DNA of 18,249 bases from Hymenopellis radicata (Eukaryota > Basidiomycota > Agaricomycetes > Agaricales > Physalacriaceae), in NCBI GenBank assembly GCA_015501595.1, contig JADNRX010000911.1, forward strand, positions 1 to 18,249, in the 5' to 3' direction. Positions 18,217-18,249 of this stretch are shown here, one piece after another. The notes beneath the pieces are model-generated. The model ran no database searches, was not told the origin of the DNA, and saw nothing but the letters and a program-made list of their open reading frames with translations. A program made the position numbers and the translations under genes. The stretch's first letter is position 1; every line of letters begins with the position of its first letter.

Positions 18217-18249
18217 TGCGTCAAAGAGCGCAAAACGATCTTGGCAGTA

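Larger units (their letters stand above)
12742..18249. repeat. Copy B of the segmental duplication
   Basis: Collinear with 1-4949 from the DUF726 tail to the end of the window, still matching at 18249, so the duplication continues outside. It is longer than copy A mainly because of an additional 622-bp internal module (about 15370-16610). Overlap with the DUF726 3' end supports tandem duplication of a gene-plus-downstream unit of roughly 13 kb. Confidence 0.9.

Overview
The window looks like nuclear DNA of a mushroom-forming basidiomycete (Agaricomycetes, inferred). Introns are 45-59 bp with GT(GC)-AG ends and CTRAC-type branch sites close to the 3' end. The one gene I recognise is a fungal DUF726/TMCO4-type membrane alpha/beta hydrolase. 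No ribosomal RNA, tRNA, CRISPR array or complete transposon was found.

Layout. (1) Positions 1-163 are the 3' end of one DUF726 gene copy. (2) About 164-4950 is duplicated copy A, a minus-strand locus of short, decayed exons. Its intron borders are still recognisable and it has a TATA box near 4530. (3) 4980-5906 is gene-poor. (4) 5907-9251 is a plus-strand locus. It opens with a perfect 24-bp hairpin, a TATA-like box and a CT-rich tract, then a seven-exon spliced frame of 222 codons (6198-7186). It continues as a tandem array of exon-intron units to about 8950. Seven of these exons carry the 18-mer CCTGGCCGGCGAGGCCAC or a close variant, 18-23 nt after the 3' splice site, and an eighth exon carries a more diverged form. 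The 18-mer holds a short dyad or hairpin whose arms show compensatory changes. (5) 9573-12785 is the DUF726 gene, five exons, with a damaged N-terminal leader and a frame-scrambled C-terminal tail around an intact core. (6) 12742-18249 is copy B, which repeats everything from position 1 to about 4949: the DUF726 3' end followed by the minus-strand locus. The arrangement therefore suggests a tandem segmental duplication of about 13 kb whose second copy runs out of the window.

Copies A and B differ by many substitutions and indels, but three things stand out as preserved: a 159-bp block around the TATA box that is identical; a 60-bp three-way-junction palindrome with one change, which is pairing-neutral in RNA; and the 3'-terminal exon pair with the same 52-bp intron in the same phase. 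Copy B also carries one extra 622-bp internal module.

The most unusual content is the pair of unrelated-looking loci built from tandemly multiplied exon-intron modules. The plus-strand array is the best candidate for something undescribed, because its best-conserved element is a paired structure rather than a reading frame. All functional readings of these loci are inference; RNA-seq would decide whether they are coding genes, non-coding spliced RNAs or decayed genes.
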